Positions 43,353 to 52,153 of a stretch of DNA of 64,000 nt are shown piece by piece (position 1 is the first letter of the stretch; every line of letters begins with the position of its first letter). This DNA is from Methylobacterium terrae. Its GTDB lineage: Bacteria; Pseudomonadota; Alphaproteobacteria; Rhizobiales; Beijerinckiaceae. Both the position numbers and the translations under genes were made by a program. The stretch covers positions 5,770,001 to 5,834,000 of the forward strand of contig NZ_CP029553.1 of assembly GCF_003173755.1 (NCBI RefSeq). Direction: 5' to 3'. The notes below the pieces were generated by a model that did no database searches, was not told the DNA's origin, and saw nothing but the letters and a program-made list of their open reading frames with translations.

Positions 43353-44579
43353 GTGAGCCAGACAGCCGACCCGAAGCCCCGAGGGTGCGATCCCGAAGGC
43401 CTCCTCTACGACGTGGCGGTGGTCGGCGCCGGCGCGGTCGGCCTCGCGGCGGCCCTGGCGCTCGCCCGCGACGGGGTGCGGACGGCGCTGGTCGGCCGCC
43501 ACGCCCCCGTGGCCGACGGGCGCACGGTGGCGCTCCTCGACGGCTCGGTGCGGCTGCTCCGGGCGCTCGGCGCCTGGGAGGCGCTGGAGCCGCAGGCCGC
43601 CCCGCTCGCCGAGATGCACCTGATCGACGACACCGGCAGCCTGTTTCGCCCGCCGCCGGCCCGCTTCGTCGCCCGCGAGATCGGCCTCGACGCCTTCGGC
43701 TGGAACGTCGAGAACGCCCGCCTGGTCGAGGCCCTGCGCGCCCGCGCCCGGGCGATCCCGGAGCTGACGCTCGTCGAGCACGACGCCGCCGGCCGCACCC
43801 TCGAGGCGGACCGGACGGTGCTGGCGCTGGAGGGCGGGGGCCGCGTGGCGGCCCGCCTCGTCGTCGCGGCCGACGGCGGCCTCTCGCCCCTGCGCGAGGC
43901 GGCGGGCCTGAGCGCGCGGCGCTGGACCTACCCGCAGAAGGCGCTCACCACGATCCTCGCCCATGCGAGCGACCACCGCGAGGTCTCGACCGAGTTCCAC
44001 ACCCGCGAGGGGCCCTTCACCCTGGTGCCGCTGCCGGGCGGGCGCCGCTCCAGCCTGGTCTGGGTCTCGGCGGAGGCGCGGGCGGAGGCGCTCTTTACCC
44101 TCGACGACGACGCGCTCGCCCGGGCGATCGAGCGCCAGGCGCAGTCGATGCTGGGCGCGATGCGGATCGACGGGCCGCGGGGCCTGGTGCCGATGCGCGG
44201 CCTGTCGGTGCCGCGCCCGGTCGGGCCGCGCCTGGCCCTCGTCGGCGAGGCCGCCCACGTCTTCCCGCCGATCGGCGCGCAGGGGCTGAACCTCGGCCTG
44301 CGCGACGCGGCGGCGCTGCGCGACGCGGTCGTAGGCGGGCGCGATCCCGGAGGGGACGCGGTGCTGTCGCGCTTCGCCCGCGACCGGGCCCTCGACGCCC
44401 GCCTGCGCACCACCGCGGTCGACACCCTCAACCGCAGCCTGCTCACCGCCTTCCTGCCGAGCGACCTCGCCCGCGGCGCGGGGCTCCTCGCCCTCTCGAC
44501 CATCGGGCCGCTGCGGCGCCTGGTGATGCGCGAGGGCGTGACCCCGCGGTTGGGGACGCCGACGCTGATGCGGGGGTGA
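43353..44579 (+). CDS. UbiH/VisC-family FAD monooxygenase
   Basis: 408 residues from GTG 43353. Rossmann FAD motif YDVAVVGAGAVGLAAALALARDG, the DG motif LVVAADGGLSPLREAAGL, and the second FAD site LALVGEAAHVFPPIGAQGLNLGLRDAAALRDAV. The GEAAH-PPIGAQGLNLG block places it among ubiquinone-ring hydroxylases (UbiH/UbiF/UbiI/UbiL). Which ring position it hydroxylates cannot be told from sequence. Divergent from the quinone reductase; a strong hairpin follows. Confidence 0.8.
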   Translation: MSQTADPKPRGCDPEGLLYDVAVVGAGAVGLAAALALARDGVRTALVGRHAPVADGRTVALLDGSVRLLRALGAWEALEPQAAPLAEMHLIDDTGSLFRPPPARFVAREIGLDAFGWNVENARLVEALRARARAIPELTLVEHDAAGRTLEADRTVLALEGGGRVAARLVVAADGGLSPLREAAGLSARRWTYPQKALTTILAHASDHREVSTEFHTREGPFTLVPLPGGRRSSLVWVSAEARAEALFTLDDDALARAIERQAQSMLGAMRIDGPRGLVPMRGLSVPRPVGPRLALVGEAAHVFPPIGAQGLNLGLRDAAALRDAVVGGRDPGGDAVLSRFARDRALDARLRTTAVDTLNRSLLTAFLPSDLARGAGLLALSTIGPLRRLVMREGVTPRLGTPTLMRG

Positions 44580-44593
44580 GGGTGGTCGTCCTC

Positions 44594-44632
44594 CCCCCAT
44601 CCACGGCCTCGGGATGAGGTCGTGGATGGGGG
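44594..44632. terminator. Bidirectional hairpin terminator
   Basis: CCCCCATCCACG (44594-44605), 15-nt loop, CGTGGATGGGGG (44621-44632), between convergent genes. Confidence 0.6.
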
Positions 44633-44650
44633 AGCGAAGGTTCGGCGGGG

Positions 44651-45874
44651 CTAGGGCGCGTTGCTCGCGCTCCGCCGGGTCGAGCTCGTCGCCATCGTGT
44701 CGGGCGACCAGTCGAAGGCGGTGCCGGCCTGGCCCAGCCGCTCGCCATGGGCGAACAGCGCCCGCATGTAGCCCTGCTCGAACGGCGCCTGCGAGACCTG
44801 GCCGAAGCGCTGGTCGATGGTGGCGACGTGCAGCGCCAGGCCGGTGCGGGCCGCGAAGGCCTTCGTCACCGCGAGGGCGCCGGCGGTCTGGGCCTTGATC
44901 ATCGCCGAGAGCGAGCGGCCGAGGATGCTCAGCATCGAGCGCTGGGCGACCTGGAAATCCGGCGCCTGCGAGGTGTTGACGACGACGTAGATCGCCGGTG
45001 CCGGCAGCCGGTCGTCGGCGGGGGGCGCGCCCTCGACCTGCTCCAGCAGGCTCCGGCCCGGGGCGACGAAGAACGGCGCGGTGGCGCCGCCGTCGGCGTG
45101 CATCTCCTGGAAGCGCTTGGCCCCGGGCCCGACCGAATCGATCAGCACCGGCGGGAAGATGCCGGGGATCGCCGCCGAGGCCAGCATCACCTCGCGGAAG
45201 AGCTTGAGCCCGGCGGGACCGCCGGCCTGCGCGATGGCGCCCATGTCCCACAGGGTCGGGCGCAGGGAATCGAGCTCGGTGGTGACGACGAGGAGGCGCC
45301 GGCCCTTGCGGTGCTCCGCCGCCACCGCCTCGAGGAGCGCCGGCGTGACGCTGCGCTCGATGCCGCGCTTGAGCGGCCAGGTATCGGTGAGGCTGTCCTG
45401 CCCGCCGCCGAACTCGAACACGTCCGCCGCCGAGGTCTCGGTGTAGGCCTTCTCGAGCGCCGCATCCCCCGACGCGCCGACGAAGGCGAAGGGCGCGATG
45501 AGCGCGCCGGTCGAGACGCCGGTGACGACGCCGAAATCCGGGCGGGTGCCGGCCCGGGTCCAGCCCTTCAGGAGGCCGGCCGCGAAGGCGCCGTTCTCGC
45601 CGCCGCCCGACAGGGCGAGCCAGGGCGCGCGCGAGGCCATGGCGGCGCCGTCGAGGAAGGCCCGGAACGCCGCCGGGTCGTCCCCGGGCAGGCGCACGGC
45701 GGCGGGGAGCCCCTCGGGCCGTGCCGCCGCCAGGTCCGCCGCCGTGAAGCTCGCCCGCACGGTCGAGCGCTGCCGGTCCGCCACCGTGCCGGCCTCGGCC
45801 GGCATCGCGAAGCCCAGGGCGAGCATCGTCATCGCGGCGCCGGCCAACCCGCGCCGATTCATCTCTCGGGACAT
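44651..45874 (-). CDS. Exported patatin-like phospholipase
   Basis: 407 residues from ATG 45874, with GGAGG 9 nt upstream (ATG 45862 also possible). Signal or lipoprotein-like leader ([21 protein letters not shown]). Patatin domain: oxyanion loop [15 protein letters not shown] (GGG 90-92), nucleophile Ser121 in GVSTGAL, and the catalytic Asp in [11 protein letters not shown]. The Ser-Asp dyad is complete, so it should be an active acyl hydrolase, probably periplasmic. Substrate unknown. Confidence 0.82.
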   Translation of the reverse strand: MSREMNRRGLAGAAMTMLALGFAMPAEAGTVADRQRSTVRASFTAADLAAARPEGLPAAVRLPGDDPAAFRAFLDGAAMASRAPWLALSGGGENGAFAAGLLKGWTRAGTRPDFGVVTGVSTGALIAPFAFVGASGDAALEKAYTETSAADVFEFGGGQDSLTDTWPLKRGIERSVTPALLEAVAAEHRKGRRLLVVTTELDSLRPTLWDMGAIAQAGGPAGLKLFREVMLASAAIPGIFPPVLIDSVGPGAKRFQEMHADGGATAPFFVAPGRSLLEQVEGAPPADDRLPAPAIYVVVNTSQAPDFQVAQRSMLSILGRSLSAMIKAQTAGALAVTKAFAARTGLALHVATIDQRFGQVSQAPFEQGYMRALFAHGERLGQAGTAFDWSPDTMATSSTRRSASNAP

Positions 45875-46352
45875 CGTGATTGTCCTCCGCCGCCCGCCTC
45901 GCCCGATGAACGCCTCGTGTGCGCCCGCGTTCCCTCTCGCAGGTGCGAAATGGCACCCGCACACAGGACTTCCCCCTGCCGGCCGCCAGATCACGGGGCC
46001 CGGGCCCGGCCCGGCGATCAGTCCGGACCGACGTGGCGTCCGGCGTCTTCTGTTCCGGACTGACGATCCGCAGGATAATCCCGAATCGAGCCGCCGCCAA
46101 TCGACCGGTAGCGACTTGCGGGGCCGCCCTGGAGACGACCTTGGAGGCGAGGCGCGCCCCGCGTCGGGCGTAAGCCGGCGGGGCGATCCCCTCGAAAGCA
46201 TGAGGCCGCCCCCCCGCTGCCTGCCGGGGCACGACCATCTGCCGAGGCGCGGCCCCTTTACGGCCGCGCCGCCCCTGCACTACCCCTCCGTCACGGCCGG
46301 GACTCTTCGCGATGCGGGAGGCCGGCCGTGCCGGAAGGTTGGAGACACGCCC
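45875..46352. other. 480-bp divergent intergenic region
   Basis: Lies between the leftward patatin gene and the rightward CoA-ester lyase gene, so both promoters should be here. I see no consensus -35/-10 pair or operator repeat that stands out. Confidence 0.4.
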
Positions 46353-47408
46353 ATGAAACTGCCGCGCCGCTTCTTCCAGCCCCTGGCCACCGGGGCGCCG
46401 GCCCCGTTCCGCGAGCTGCCGGTGCGGCTCGAGCGGATGATCCACTTCGTGCCGCCGCACAACGACAAGGTCCGGGCCCGGGTGCCGGAACTGGCGGCCC
46501 AGGTCGACGTGGTGCTGGGCAACCTCGAGGACGCGGTCCCGGCCGACCAGAAGCTGAACGCCCGCAAGGGCTTCATCGCCATGGCGCGCGACACCGACTT
46601 TTCCGCCCACGGCACCGGCCTGTGGACCCGCGTCAACGCCCTCAACAGCCCGTGGCTGCTCGACGACCTGGTCGAGATCGTCGCCGAGGTCGGCACCAAG
46701 CTCGACGTCGTGATGGTGCCGAAGGTCGAGGGGCCGTGGGACATCCACTACGTCGACCAGCTGCTCGCCCAGCTCGAGGCGAAGGCCGGCGTCGCGAAGC
46801 CGATCCTGGTCCACGCCATCCTGGAGACCGCGGAGGGCGTGGCCAACGTCGACGCCATCGCCTGCGCCTCGCCGCGGATGCACGGGATGAGCCTCGGCCC
46901 CGCCGACCTCGCGGCGTCGCGCGGCATGAAGACCACCCGGGTCGGCGGCGGCCACCCGGATTACCGGGTCATCGCCGATCCCACGCCCGGCTCCTCGGAG
47001 CGGGCGAGCGTGCAGCAGGACCTCTGGCACTACACCATCGCCCGCATGGTCGATGCCTGCCAGGCCAACGGCATCAAGGCGTTCTACGGCCCGTTCGGCG
47101 ACTTCTCCGACGCGGCCGCCTGCGAGGTCCAGTTCCGCAACGCCTTCCTGATGGGCTGCGCCGGGGCCTGGACGCTGCATCCGAGCCAGGTCGCGATCGC
47201 CAAGGGCGTCTTCGCGCCCGATCCGGGCGAGGTCGCCTTCGCCCGGCGCATCCTCGAGGCGATGCCCGACGGCACCGGCGCGGTGATGCTCGACGGCAAG
47301 ATGCAGGACGACGCCACCTGGAAGCAGGCCAGCGTGATCGTGAACCTCGCCCGGCTCGTCGCCGCGAAGGATCCCGACCTCGCCCGGGCCTACGGCCTGG
47401 AGGCGTGA
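46353..47408 (+). CDS. CoA-ester lyase of the malyl-CoA / citrate lyase beta family
   Basis: 351 residues from ATG 46353, with GGAG upstream. HpcH/HpaI aldolase fold: [17 protein letters not shown] (metal Glu/Asp), [36 protein letters not shown] (Glu ligand), [11 protein letters not shown] (Asp ligand), [13 protein letters not shown]. It probably cleaves or forms malyl-CoA, beta-methylmalyl-CoA or a similar thioester. It differs from the serine-cycle MclA type in its N-terminus ([20 protein letters not shown]), so I leave the substrate open; (3S)-malyl-CoA thioesterase is another possibility. Confidence 0.8.
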   Translation: MKLPRRFFQPLATGAPAPFRELPVRLERMIHFVPPHNDKVRARVPELAAQVDVVLGNLEDAVPADQKLNARKGFIAMARDTDFSAHGTGLWTRVNALNSPWLLDDLVEIVAEVGTKLDVVMVPKVEGPWDIHYVDQLLAQLEAKAGVAKPILVHAILETAEGVANVDAIACASPRMHGMSLGPADLAASRGMKTTRVGGGHPDYRVIADPTPGSSERASVQQDLWHYTIARMVDACQANGIKAFYGPFGDFSDAAACEVQFRNAFLMGCAGAWTLHPSQVAIAKGVFAPDPGEVAFARRILEAMPDGTGAVMLDGKMQDDATWKQASVIVNLARLVAAKDPDLARAYGLEA

Positions 47409-47502
47409 CGCTCCCGGTATCGTGAGACGGGGGGCGGGCTTTCCGCCGCGCGCGGGGCCCCGCGCCGGTGCAAACCCGCCCCCGTTAGCCTATGTGACGC
47501 CC

Positions 47503-47895
47503 ATGCCCCTCGGACAGACCCCCTCCGCCATGCCCGCCCCGCAGACCGACGCCGCGCCGTCCGGCGCGGTCATCCGCCTCGCCAAGTTCAACATCGGCGA
47601 CGTGGTGCGCCACCGGATCTATCCGTTCCGCGGCATCATCTTCGACGTCGACCCGGTCTTCGCCAACACCGAGGAATGGTGGCAGGCGATTCCCGAGGAT
47701 GTCCGCCCGTCCAAGGACCAGCCGTTCTACCACCTGCTCGCCGAGAACCAGGAGACCGAGTACGTCGCCTACGTCTCGGAGCAGAACCTGGTGCCGGACC
47801 ATTCCGGCGAGGCCCTGCGCCACGCCCGCATCGCCGAGATGTTCGAGCGCGACGCGGAGGGGGGGTATCGCCTGCGGAGCGACGCCACGAATTGA
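47503..47895 (+). CDS. hspQ: Heat-shock protein HspQ (YccV-like, hemimethylated DNA-binding fold)
   Basis: 130 residues from ATG 47503; ATG 47530 is an alternative. The conserved core is AKFNIGDVVRHRIYPFRGIIFDVDPVF, then PFYHLLAENQETEYVAYVSEQNLVPD, covering the whole HspQ domain, preceded by a 25-residue tail. In E. coli HspQ acts as a specificity factor for Lon and in quality control. A perfect palindromic terminator follows. Confidence 0.88.
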   Translation: MPLGQTPSAMPAPQTDAAPSGAVIRLAKFNIGDVVRHRIYPFRGIIFDVDPVFANTEEWWQAIPEDVRPSKDQPFYHLLAENQETEYVAYVSEQNLVPDHSGEALRHARIAEMFERDAEGGYRLRSDATN

Positions 47896-47924
47896 GGCCG
47901 CGCGCCTCCGATCTCGAACAGTCC

Positions 47925-47964
47925 CGCGACGAGGGCCGGATGGCGCCATCCGGCCCTCGTCGCG
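47925..47964. terminator. 40-bp perfect palindrome after hspQ
   Basis: 20-bp arms with no spacer, centred at 47,944/47,945 (GATGGC|GCCATC). The RNA would form a strong hairpin; followed by TTCT, only a weak T-run. Confidence 0.6.
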
Positions 47965-48152
47965 TTCTCCATGTGCCTGGGCCCGGCCGAGGTGCAACTT
48001 ATGTGAACGAAGATCGGTCGCTTTCTCATAGAATGCGGTCAGTCTTGGAATGCGATCAGTCTTGCGACAGACACCGATCTTGCAAGTATCCGACTGTCCG
48101 TCATCGCGGCGATCGTCGCGATGATGCGTCCCCGCGCGAACGGGAGGTGGTC

Positions 48153-48962
48153 ATGAGCGGCGGGATCCAGCCCCACAATGCCAGGCCGGCCGGAATCTGG
48201 AACTCCGGCGGCGGCCGCTACGACGAGATCAGCCGCGGCATCGCCGACAGCATCGCGCATTGCGTGCTGCGCCTGGACCCGCAACCGGGCGAGCGGATCC
48301 TCGACCTCGCCACCGGGACCGGCTGGACCTCGCGCCTGGTCGCCCGCAGCGGAGCGCAGGTCGTGGGCGTCGATCTCGGCGCCGACCTGATCGCCTTCGC
48401 GGCCGGGCGGGCCCGGGCCGAGGGCCTCGACGTCGCCTACCGGGTCGGCGATGCCGAGAGCCTGCCCTTCGACGACGGCGCGTTCGACGCCGTGATCTCG
48501 ACCTGCGGCGTGATGTTCGCCAGCCGCCCGGAGGCCGCGGCGGCGGAGCTGGCGCGGGTCTGCCGCCGGGGCGGGCGCATCGCTCTCACCACCTGGACGC
48601 CCGACGGCGCGGTGTTCGAGATGTTCGGGGTGATGAAGGCCTACATGCCGCCGCCGCCCGCGACGCACCCGCCCTCGCCCTTCGAGTGGGGCCGTCCCGA
48701 GCGGATCGCGGAGCTGCTCGGCCGGGACTTCGACCTCGCCTTCGAGACGGGCGTCTCGTTCTACCGCGAGCCCGGCCCCGAGGCGGCCTGGGAGACCTTC
48801 TCCACCGGCTACGGCCCGACCAAGGCCCTGGCCGCGAGCCTGGACGAGGAGCGCCGCGCCGCGTTGCGGCGCGACTTCATCGCCTTCCACGCGCGGTTCG
48901 CGACCCCGCTCGGCATCTGCGTGCCCCGCGAGTACCGGGTCACGCGCGGCCTGCGGCTCTAG
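48153..48962 (+). CDS. Class I SAM-dependent methyltransferase
   Basis: 269 residues from ATG 48153, with GGGAGG upstream. Motif I ILDLATGTGWTSRLVA, acidic end of strand 2 VVGVDLGADLIAFA, motif II-like DAESLPFDDGAFDAVISTCGVMFAS, and motif III ARVCRRGGRIALTTW, as in Methyltransf_11/25 enzymes of the UbiE/COQ5 type. The last third (MKAYMPPPPATHPPSPFEWG) is typical of a small-molecule methyltransferase group found in many proteobacteria. Substrate unknown. Confidence 0.82.
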   Translation: MSGGIQPHNARPAGIWNSGGGRYDEISRGIADSIAHCVLRLDPQPGERILDLATGTGWTSRLVARSGAQVVGVDLGADLIAFAAGRARAEGLDVAYRVGDAESLPFDDGAFDAVISTCGVMFASRPEAAAAELARVCRRGGRIALTTWTPDGAVFEMFGVMKAYMPPPPATHPPSPFEWGRPERIAELLGRDFDLAFETGVSFYREPGPEAAWETFSTGYGPTKALAASLDEERRAALRRDFIAFHARFATPLGICVPREYRVTRGLRL

Positions 48963-48973
48963 GGCGCGACGAA

Positions 48974-49010
48974 GAAGGCCCCGGCATCGACGGGCGATGC
49001 CGGGGCCTTC
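48974..49010. terminator. 16-bp stem terminator after the methyltransferase gene
   Basis: GAAGGCCCCGGCATCG (48974-48989), 5-nt loop, exact complement 48995-49010. Between convergent genes, so it can serve both. Confidence 0.65.
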
Positions 49011-49072
49011 GGTTTCCGGTCCGTCCCACCTCCGGGGCGAGACGGTGCGGGTGATCCTGGTGGCGCGAGCCC

Positions 49073-49825
49073 TTACTTGGCCGGAGCCGCCGCCGCCGGG
49101 GCGCCGCCCTTCTGCTCGAGCTGCTTGCGCATTTCCTCGGAGCGCTTCTCGAGCTCGGCCTGGAGCTTCTTCTGCTGCTCCTCGAGCACCTTCGGGTCGA
49201 TCGGGGCGCCGTCGAAGGCCTTGCCGAAGCCGGCCAGCGGCACCGCGAAGGTGACCTCGCGCTGCATCTGGTTCTGCACGCTGACGTTCAGGGTCGTGCC
49301 CTTCTTCATCGCGGCGACGACGTCGTCCTTCAGGCCGGGGGCCTCGGCGAAGCAGCCGTTCGGGAAGCACACCGCGTAGCGGCCGGGGGTCGGCTGGCCG
49401 TTATCGACCGTGAAGCGGATGCCGGGCTGCAGCAGCAGGCCGAGCGGCATCAGGAAGCGCACGACCTTGGTGCCCTGCGGGCCCTTCATGTCGTAGACCG
49501 CGACGGCCAGCACCGCCTGGCCCTGGTCGGAGACGAAGTCGCGGGTGGTGTAGCAGACCTCGCTGCCGCTGCCCTGGTCCTTGCCGCAGACCTTGGTCCA
49601 GTCGGCCTGGGACGGTTCGGCCTTCACCTGCACGACCATCGGGCCGGTCTGCTGCTGGCCCTGTGCGGCGGGCGCCGCCTGCTGGGCGGGAGCGGCCGGC
49701 GCGGGGGCGGCGGGCTTCTTGGGCTGGGCGAGCGCCGGGGCGGCCGCGAGACCGAGCCCGAGGCCGGCCAGGGCGAAGGCGATGGCGGCCTGGTTCGGGC
49801 GCGCGGGACGATTCGCGAAGAACAT
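49073..49825 (-). CDS. Exported IalB-family (invasion-associated locus B) protein
   Basis: 250 residues from ATG 49825 (MFFANRPARPNQ). Signal peptide with AIAFALAGLGLGLAAAPALAQ, a Pro/Ala/Gln-rich linker (residues 38-63), then the IalB domain: WTKVCGKDQGSGSEVCYTTRDFVSDQGQAVLAVAVYD, FLMPLGLLLQPGIRFTVDNGQP, RYAVCFPNGCFAEA. Four Cys are placed as in the family. The C-terminus is a charged coiled coil (VLEEQQKKLQAELEKRSEEMRKQLEQ), an unusual extension. Family members are periplasmic and widespread in Rhizobiales; the function outside Bartonella is unclear. Confidence 0.8.
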   Translation of the reverse strand: MFFANRPARPNQAAIAFALAGLGLGLAAAPALAQPKKPAAPAPAAPAQQAAPAAQGQQQTGPMVVQVKAEPSQADWTKVCGKDQGSGSEVCYTTRDFVSDQGQAVLAVAVYDMKGPQGTKVVRFLMPLGLLLQPGIRFTVDNGQPTPGRYAVCFPNGCFAEAPGLKDDVVAAMKKGTTLNVSVQNQMQREVTFAVPLAGFGKAFDGAPIDPKVLEEQQKKLQAELEKRSEEMRKQLEQKGGAPAAAAPAK

Positions 49826-50095
49826 CAGGAGTGGACCCCTCAAACGGCAGAAACGTCGGTGGCAAGAACGTCGGTGGATGCTGGCGCCAAGGAACCGGGT
49901 TACGGGTGCGCCGACAGCTGGCGGAGCGCGGCCGCAGGGCTCCGCCCGGCCTCCGGGGCGCCTGCTTTCCCCCGGATTGAGGCGAAGGCAAGGCCTTCCG
50001 GCTGCCGGCCGAGGGCCCCTTAGCCGATCCCTTCGCCGACCGCGAGGGGGCGGGAGGATTAAAACGCCCTTAACCATGCGGGGGCAGGATGCCCG

Positions 50096-51469
50096 GTGCG
50101 GCAGGCGGACGGGGTGACGGCGGTGGCGGCTCAGGCGACGGTGAGACGAGACGACGCGTCGTCCCTGCGCGTCCCGGCGCCGGCCGGTCCGGTCGGTGCG
50201 ACCCCCGCCCCCGCCCCCGGCGCCGCCATGGGCCTGTGCGCCCTCCTGGCCGCCGTCGCCGACCGCCATCCCGCCCGCATCGCCTTCGTCGACCAGGCGA
50301 GCAAGCCGGCCTGGTGCGGCCGGCCCGCCATCGCCTGGACCTACGCGGCCGCCCGCGAGATCGTCGCCCGCCTGGCCGAGGGGCTGTCGCAGCTGCGGCT
50401 GCCGCCGCGGAGCCCGGTCGGCCTGTGCATGGCCGGCATGGCCGAGGCGCATCTCGCCTTCCTGGCGATCGAGCAGGCCGGCCACGTCCCCTGCCCGCTC
50501 CCGGTCACCTGGGACGAGGACCGCCTGCTCCAGGGTATCGAGGCGGCGCAGATCCTCGCCGTGCTGACCCAGGGCGTGCTCGGGGCCGAGCGGCCGGCGG
50601 AGAAGCTGTGCCGGGTCGCGGTGCGCTACTTCCCCTTGCGCTTCATCGCCGCCTTCGGGCCGCACGTGCCCGACGGCGTGCTCGGCCTCGACCAGGTCGT
50701 GCTCGACCACCGGGGCGACGCGGGCGCGCTCGGCACGGGTCCGGCCGCCGGTCTCGTCACCTTCGCGCTCCCGGGGGGAGGCCCCGGCGCCGGCGGTCCC
50801 CCGCCCGAGCCCGCGGGCATCCCCGTCCCGGTGCGGCGCGAGGCCGAGGCGCTGACCGCCGCCGCCGCCGCCTGCCTGGTGCCGCTGCGGATCGAGCCGG
50901 GCGAGCGGATCCTGAGCCTCCTGCCGCCGAGCGACCTCAAGGGCCTCGCCACCGGGCTCACCGCCGCGCTGCTGGCCGGGGCCACCCTCGAATGCCACCC
51001 GGTCTTCGATGCGGGCGCCCTCTCGGCCGCCCTCGACCAGCCGGTGGCGACCCACCTGATCGCGCCGGCCTGGATGGAGGCGGGGTTCTCCCGCACCAGC
51101 GTGCCGGGCCGCCTGCGCACCCTCGCCTACGTCCACCGGGCGCCCTGCCGCCTCAGCGCCCGCCTGCCGGGCCGCGCCGGAATCGTCGACGTCGTGGCCT
51201 TCGACGAGGTCGCCCTGCTCTGCGGCCGGCGCGACGCGCAGGATGTCGGCCTCGTGCTCGCGGCGCCGGAGCGGGCCGCCTCCGAGCGGGCCGGCCTGAT
51301 CCAGCTCCGCCGCGACCCGGACGGGCGCCTCAGCTTCCGCGGGCCGGCCTGCGAGTCCCGCATGTTGCGCCGCGGTATCACCCTGGAGGAAAATCAGGAC
51401 GACTGGGCCCTCACCCGTTTCCGGGCCTCGCTCTTCGCCGGCGTCGCCACGGCGATCGCGGAAGTGTAG
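50096..51469 (+). CDS. Degenerate ANL-superfamily (AMP-binding) protein
   Basis: 457 residues from GTG 50096 (ATG 50229 also possible). The first 150 residues follow acyl-CoA synthetase N-domains: ALLAAVADRHPARIAFVDQ, WTYAAAREIVARLAEGLSQL and SPVGLCMAGMAEAHLAFLAIEQAGHVPCPL. The ATP P-loop expected near residue 220 (TSGTTGxPK) is replaced by FALPGGGPGAGGPPP, and the usual YGxTE and TGD motifs are not recognisable. The C-terminal lysine domain is also missing. Probably a non-catalytic homologue; role unknown. Confidence 0.6.
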   Translation: MRQADGVTAVAAQATVRRDDASSLRVPAPAGPVGATPAPAPGAAMGLCALLAAVADRHPARIAFVDQASKPAWCGRPAIAWTYAAAREIVARLAEGLSQLRLPPRSPVGLCMAGMAEAHLAFLAIEQAGHVPCPLPVTWDEDRLLQGIEAAQILAVLTQGVLGAERPAEKLCRVAVRYFPLRFIAAFGPHVPDGVLGLDQVVLDHRGDAGALGTGPAAGLVTFALPGGGPGAGGPPPEPAGIPVPVRREAEALTAAAAACLVPLRIEPGERILSLLPPSDLKGLATGLTAALLAGATLECHPVFDAGALSAALDQPVATHLIAPAWMEAGFSRTSVPGRLRTLAYVHRAPCRLSARLPGRAGIVDVVAFDEVALLCGRRDAQDVGLVLAAPERAASERAGLIQLRRDPDGRLSFRGPACESRMLRRGITLEENQDDWALTRFRASLFAGVATAIAEV

Positions 51470-51667
51470 GGGCCCGCCGAGATATTTTCCGCTGCGCTCC
51501 ACCGATCGAAAACACCTTGTCTTCCGGGAGTTTGGCGGCGATCGCACGGCCCTCCCCGATGCGGCTCGGCGGGCTCCGGCGCCGCGTCGGCGGTGAACCT
51601 TTGTCGGCTCACGGCGTTACTGCCCCGGTGCCTTCACGAGAGGCACGCGATCGGCTAACGCTTGAAC

Positions 51668-52012
51668 ATGGGTGCGCTGCAAAAAGTTCTCGTCGTCGAT
51701 GACGGCCGCCGCGCCGTCGACCGGGCCCTCTCCGCCGAACTGGCCGAGCTGGGCTATGCCAGCGTCACCGCCTCGCTCGAGGCGGCGGACGACGTGCTGG
51801 CGATGATGCCGCGCCCGGCCGCGGTGCTGCTGCACGTCCCGCCCCGCGATGCCGGCGGCGCCTTCCGCATGCTGTCCGAGCGCCTGCGCGAGCAGATGCG
51901 CGGCGCCGGCGTCCCGGTGATCGAGGTCGATGCCGCCGGCCACCAGACCGGCGCCCCGATCGACCTGCAGAGCCGCATCGGCACGCGGGTGCTGAACGAG
52001 CCGGAATTCTGA
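51668..52012 (+). CDS. Receiver-like protein lacking the phospho-acceptor
   Basis: 114 residues from ATG 51668. The start QKVLVVDDGRRAVDRALSAELAELGYASVTA matches a receiver domain (acidic pair VVDD). The strand that should carry the phosphorylated Asp reads PAAVLLHVPPRD: His stands in for Asp. The conserved Lys near the end is not evident either. So a pseudo-receiver that may act by protein contact without phosphorylation. Orphan; no kinase nearby. Confidence 0.55.
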   Translation: MGALQKVLVVDDGRRAVDRALSAELAELGYASVTASLEAADDVLAMMPRPAAVLLHVPPRDAGGAFRMLSERLREQMRGAGVPVIEVDAAGHQTGAPIDLQSRIGTRVLNEPEF

Positions 52013-52054
52013 GGATCCGTCGCGGGTTGCCGTGACCCGAGTCTCTTCCACGAC

Positions 52055-52105
52055 CTCACCCTGAGGTGACGACCGATCGAAGATCGGTCGTCACCTCAGG
52101 GTGAG
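52055..52105. terminator. 24-bp perfect hairpin between convergent genes
   Basis: Arms 52055-52078 and 52082-52105 are exact complements with a GAA loop. No T-run. It could end both the receiver-like gene and recG transcripts, or be a REP-type element. Confidence 0.55.
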
Positions 52106-52153
52106 TCGCGAGCAGGAGGCCGGACATGTCCGGCCGGCGGACGAACGACCGTC

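Noticed and set aside
42993..47180. A 1395-codon open frame on the minus strand, and similar very long frames at 15,126-17,354, 40,538-42,448 and 9,780-10,559
   Set aside because: Antisense or out-of-phase shadows of well-supported genes in very GC-rich DNA; the translations are Arg/Gly/Ala/Pro-rich and match no family.
46353..47408. Calling this gene the serine-cycle malyl-CoA lyase mclA
   Set aside because: The family is right but the N-terminus and several segments differ from the MclA type as I recall it, so only CoA-ester lyase is claimed.
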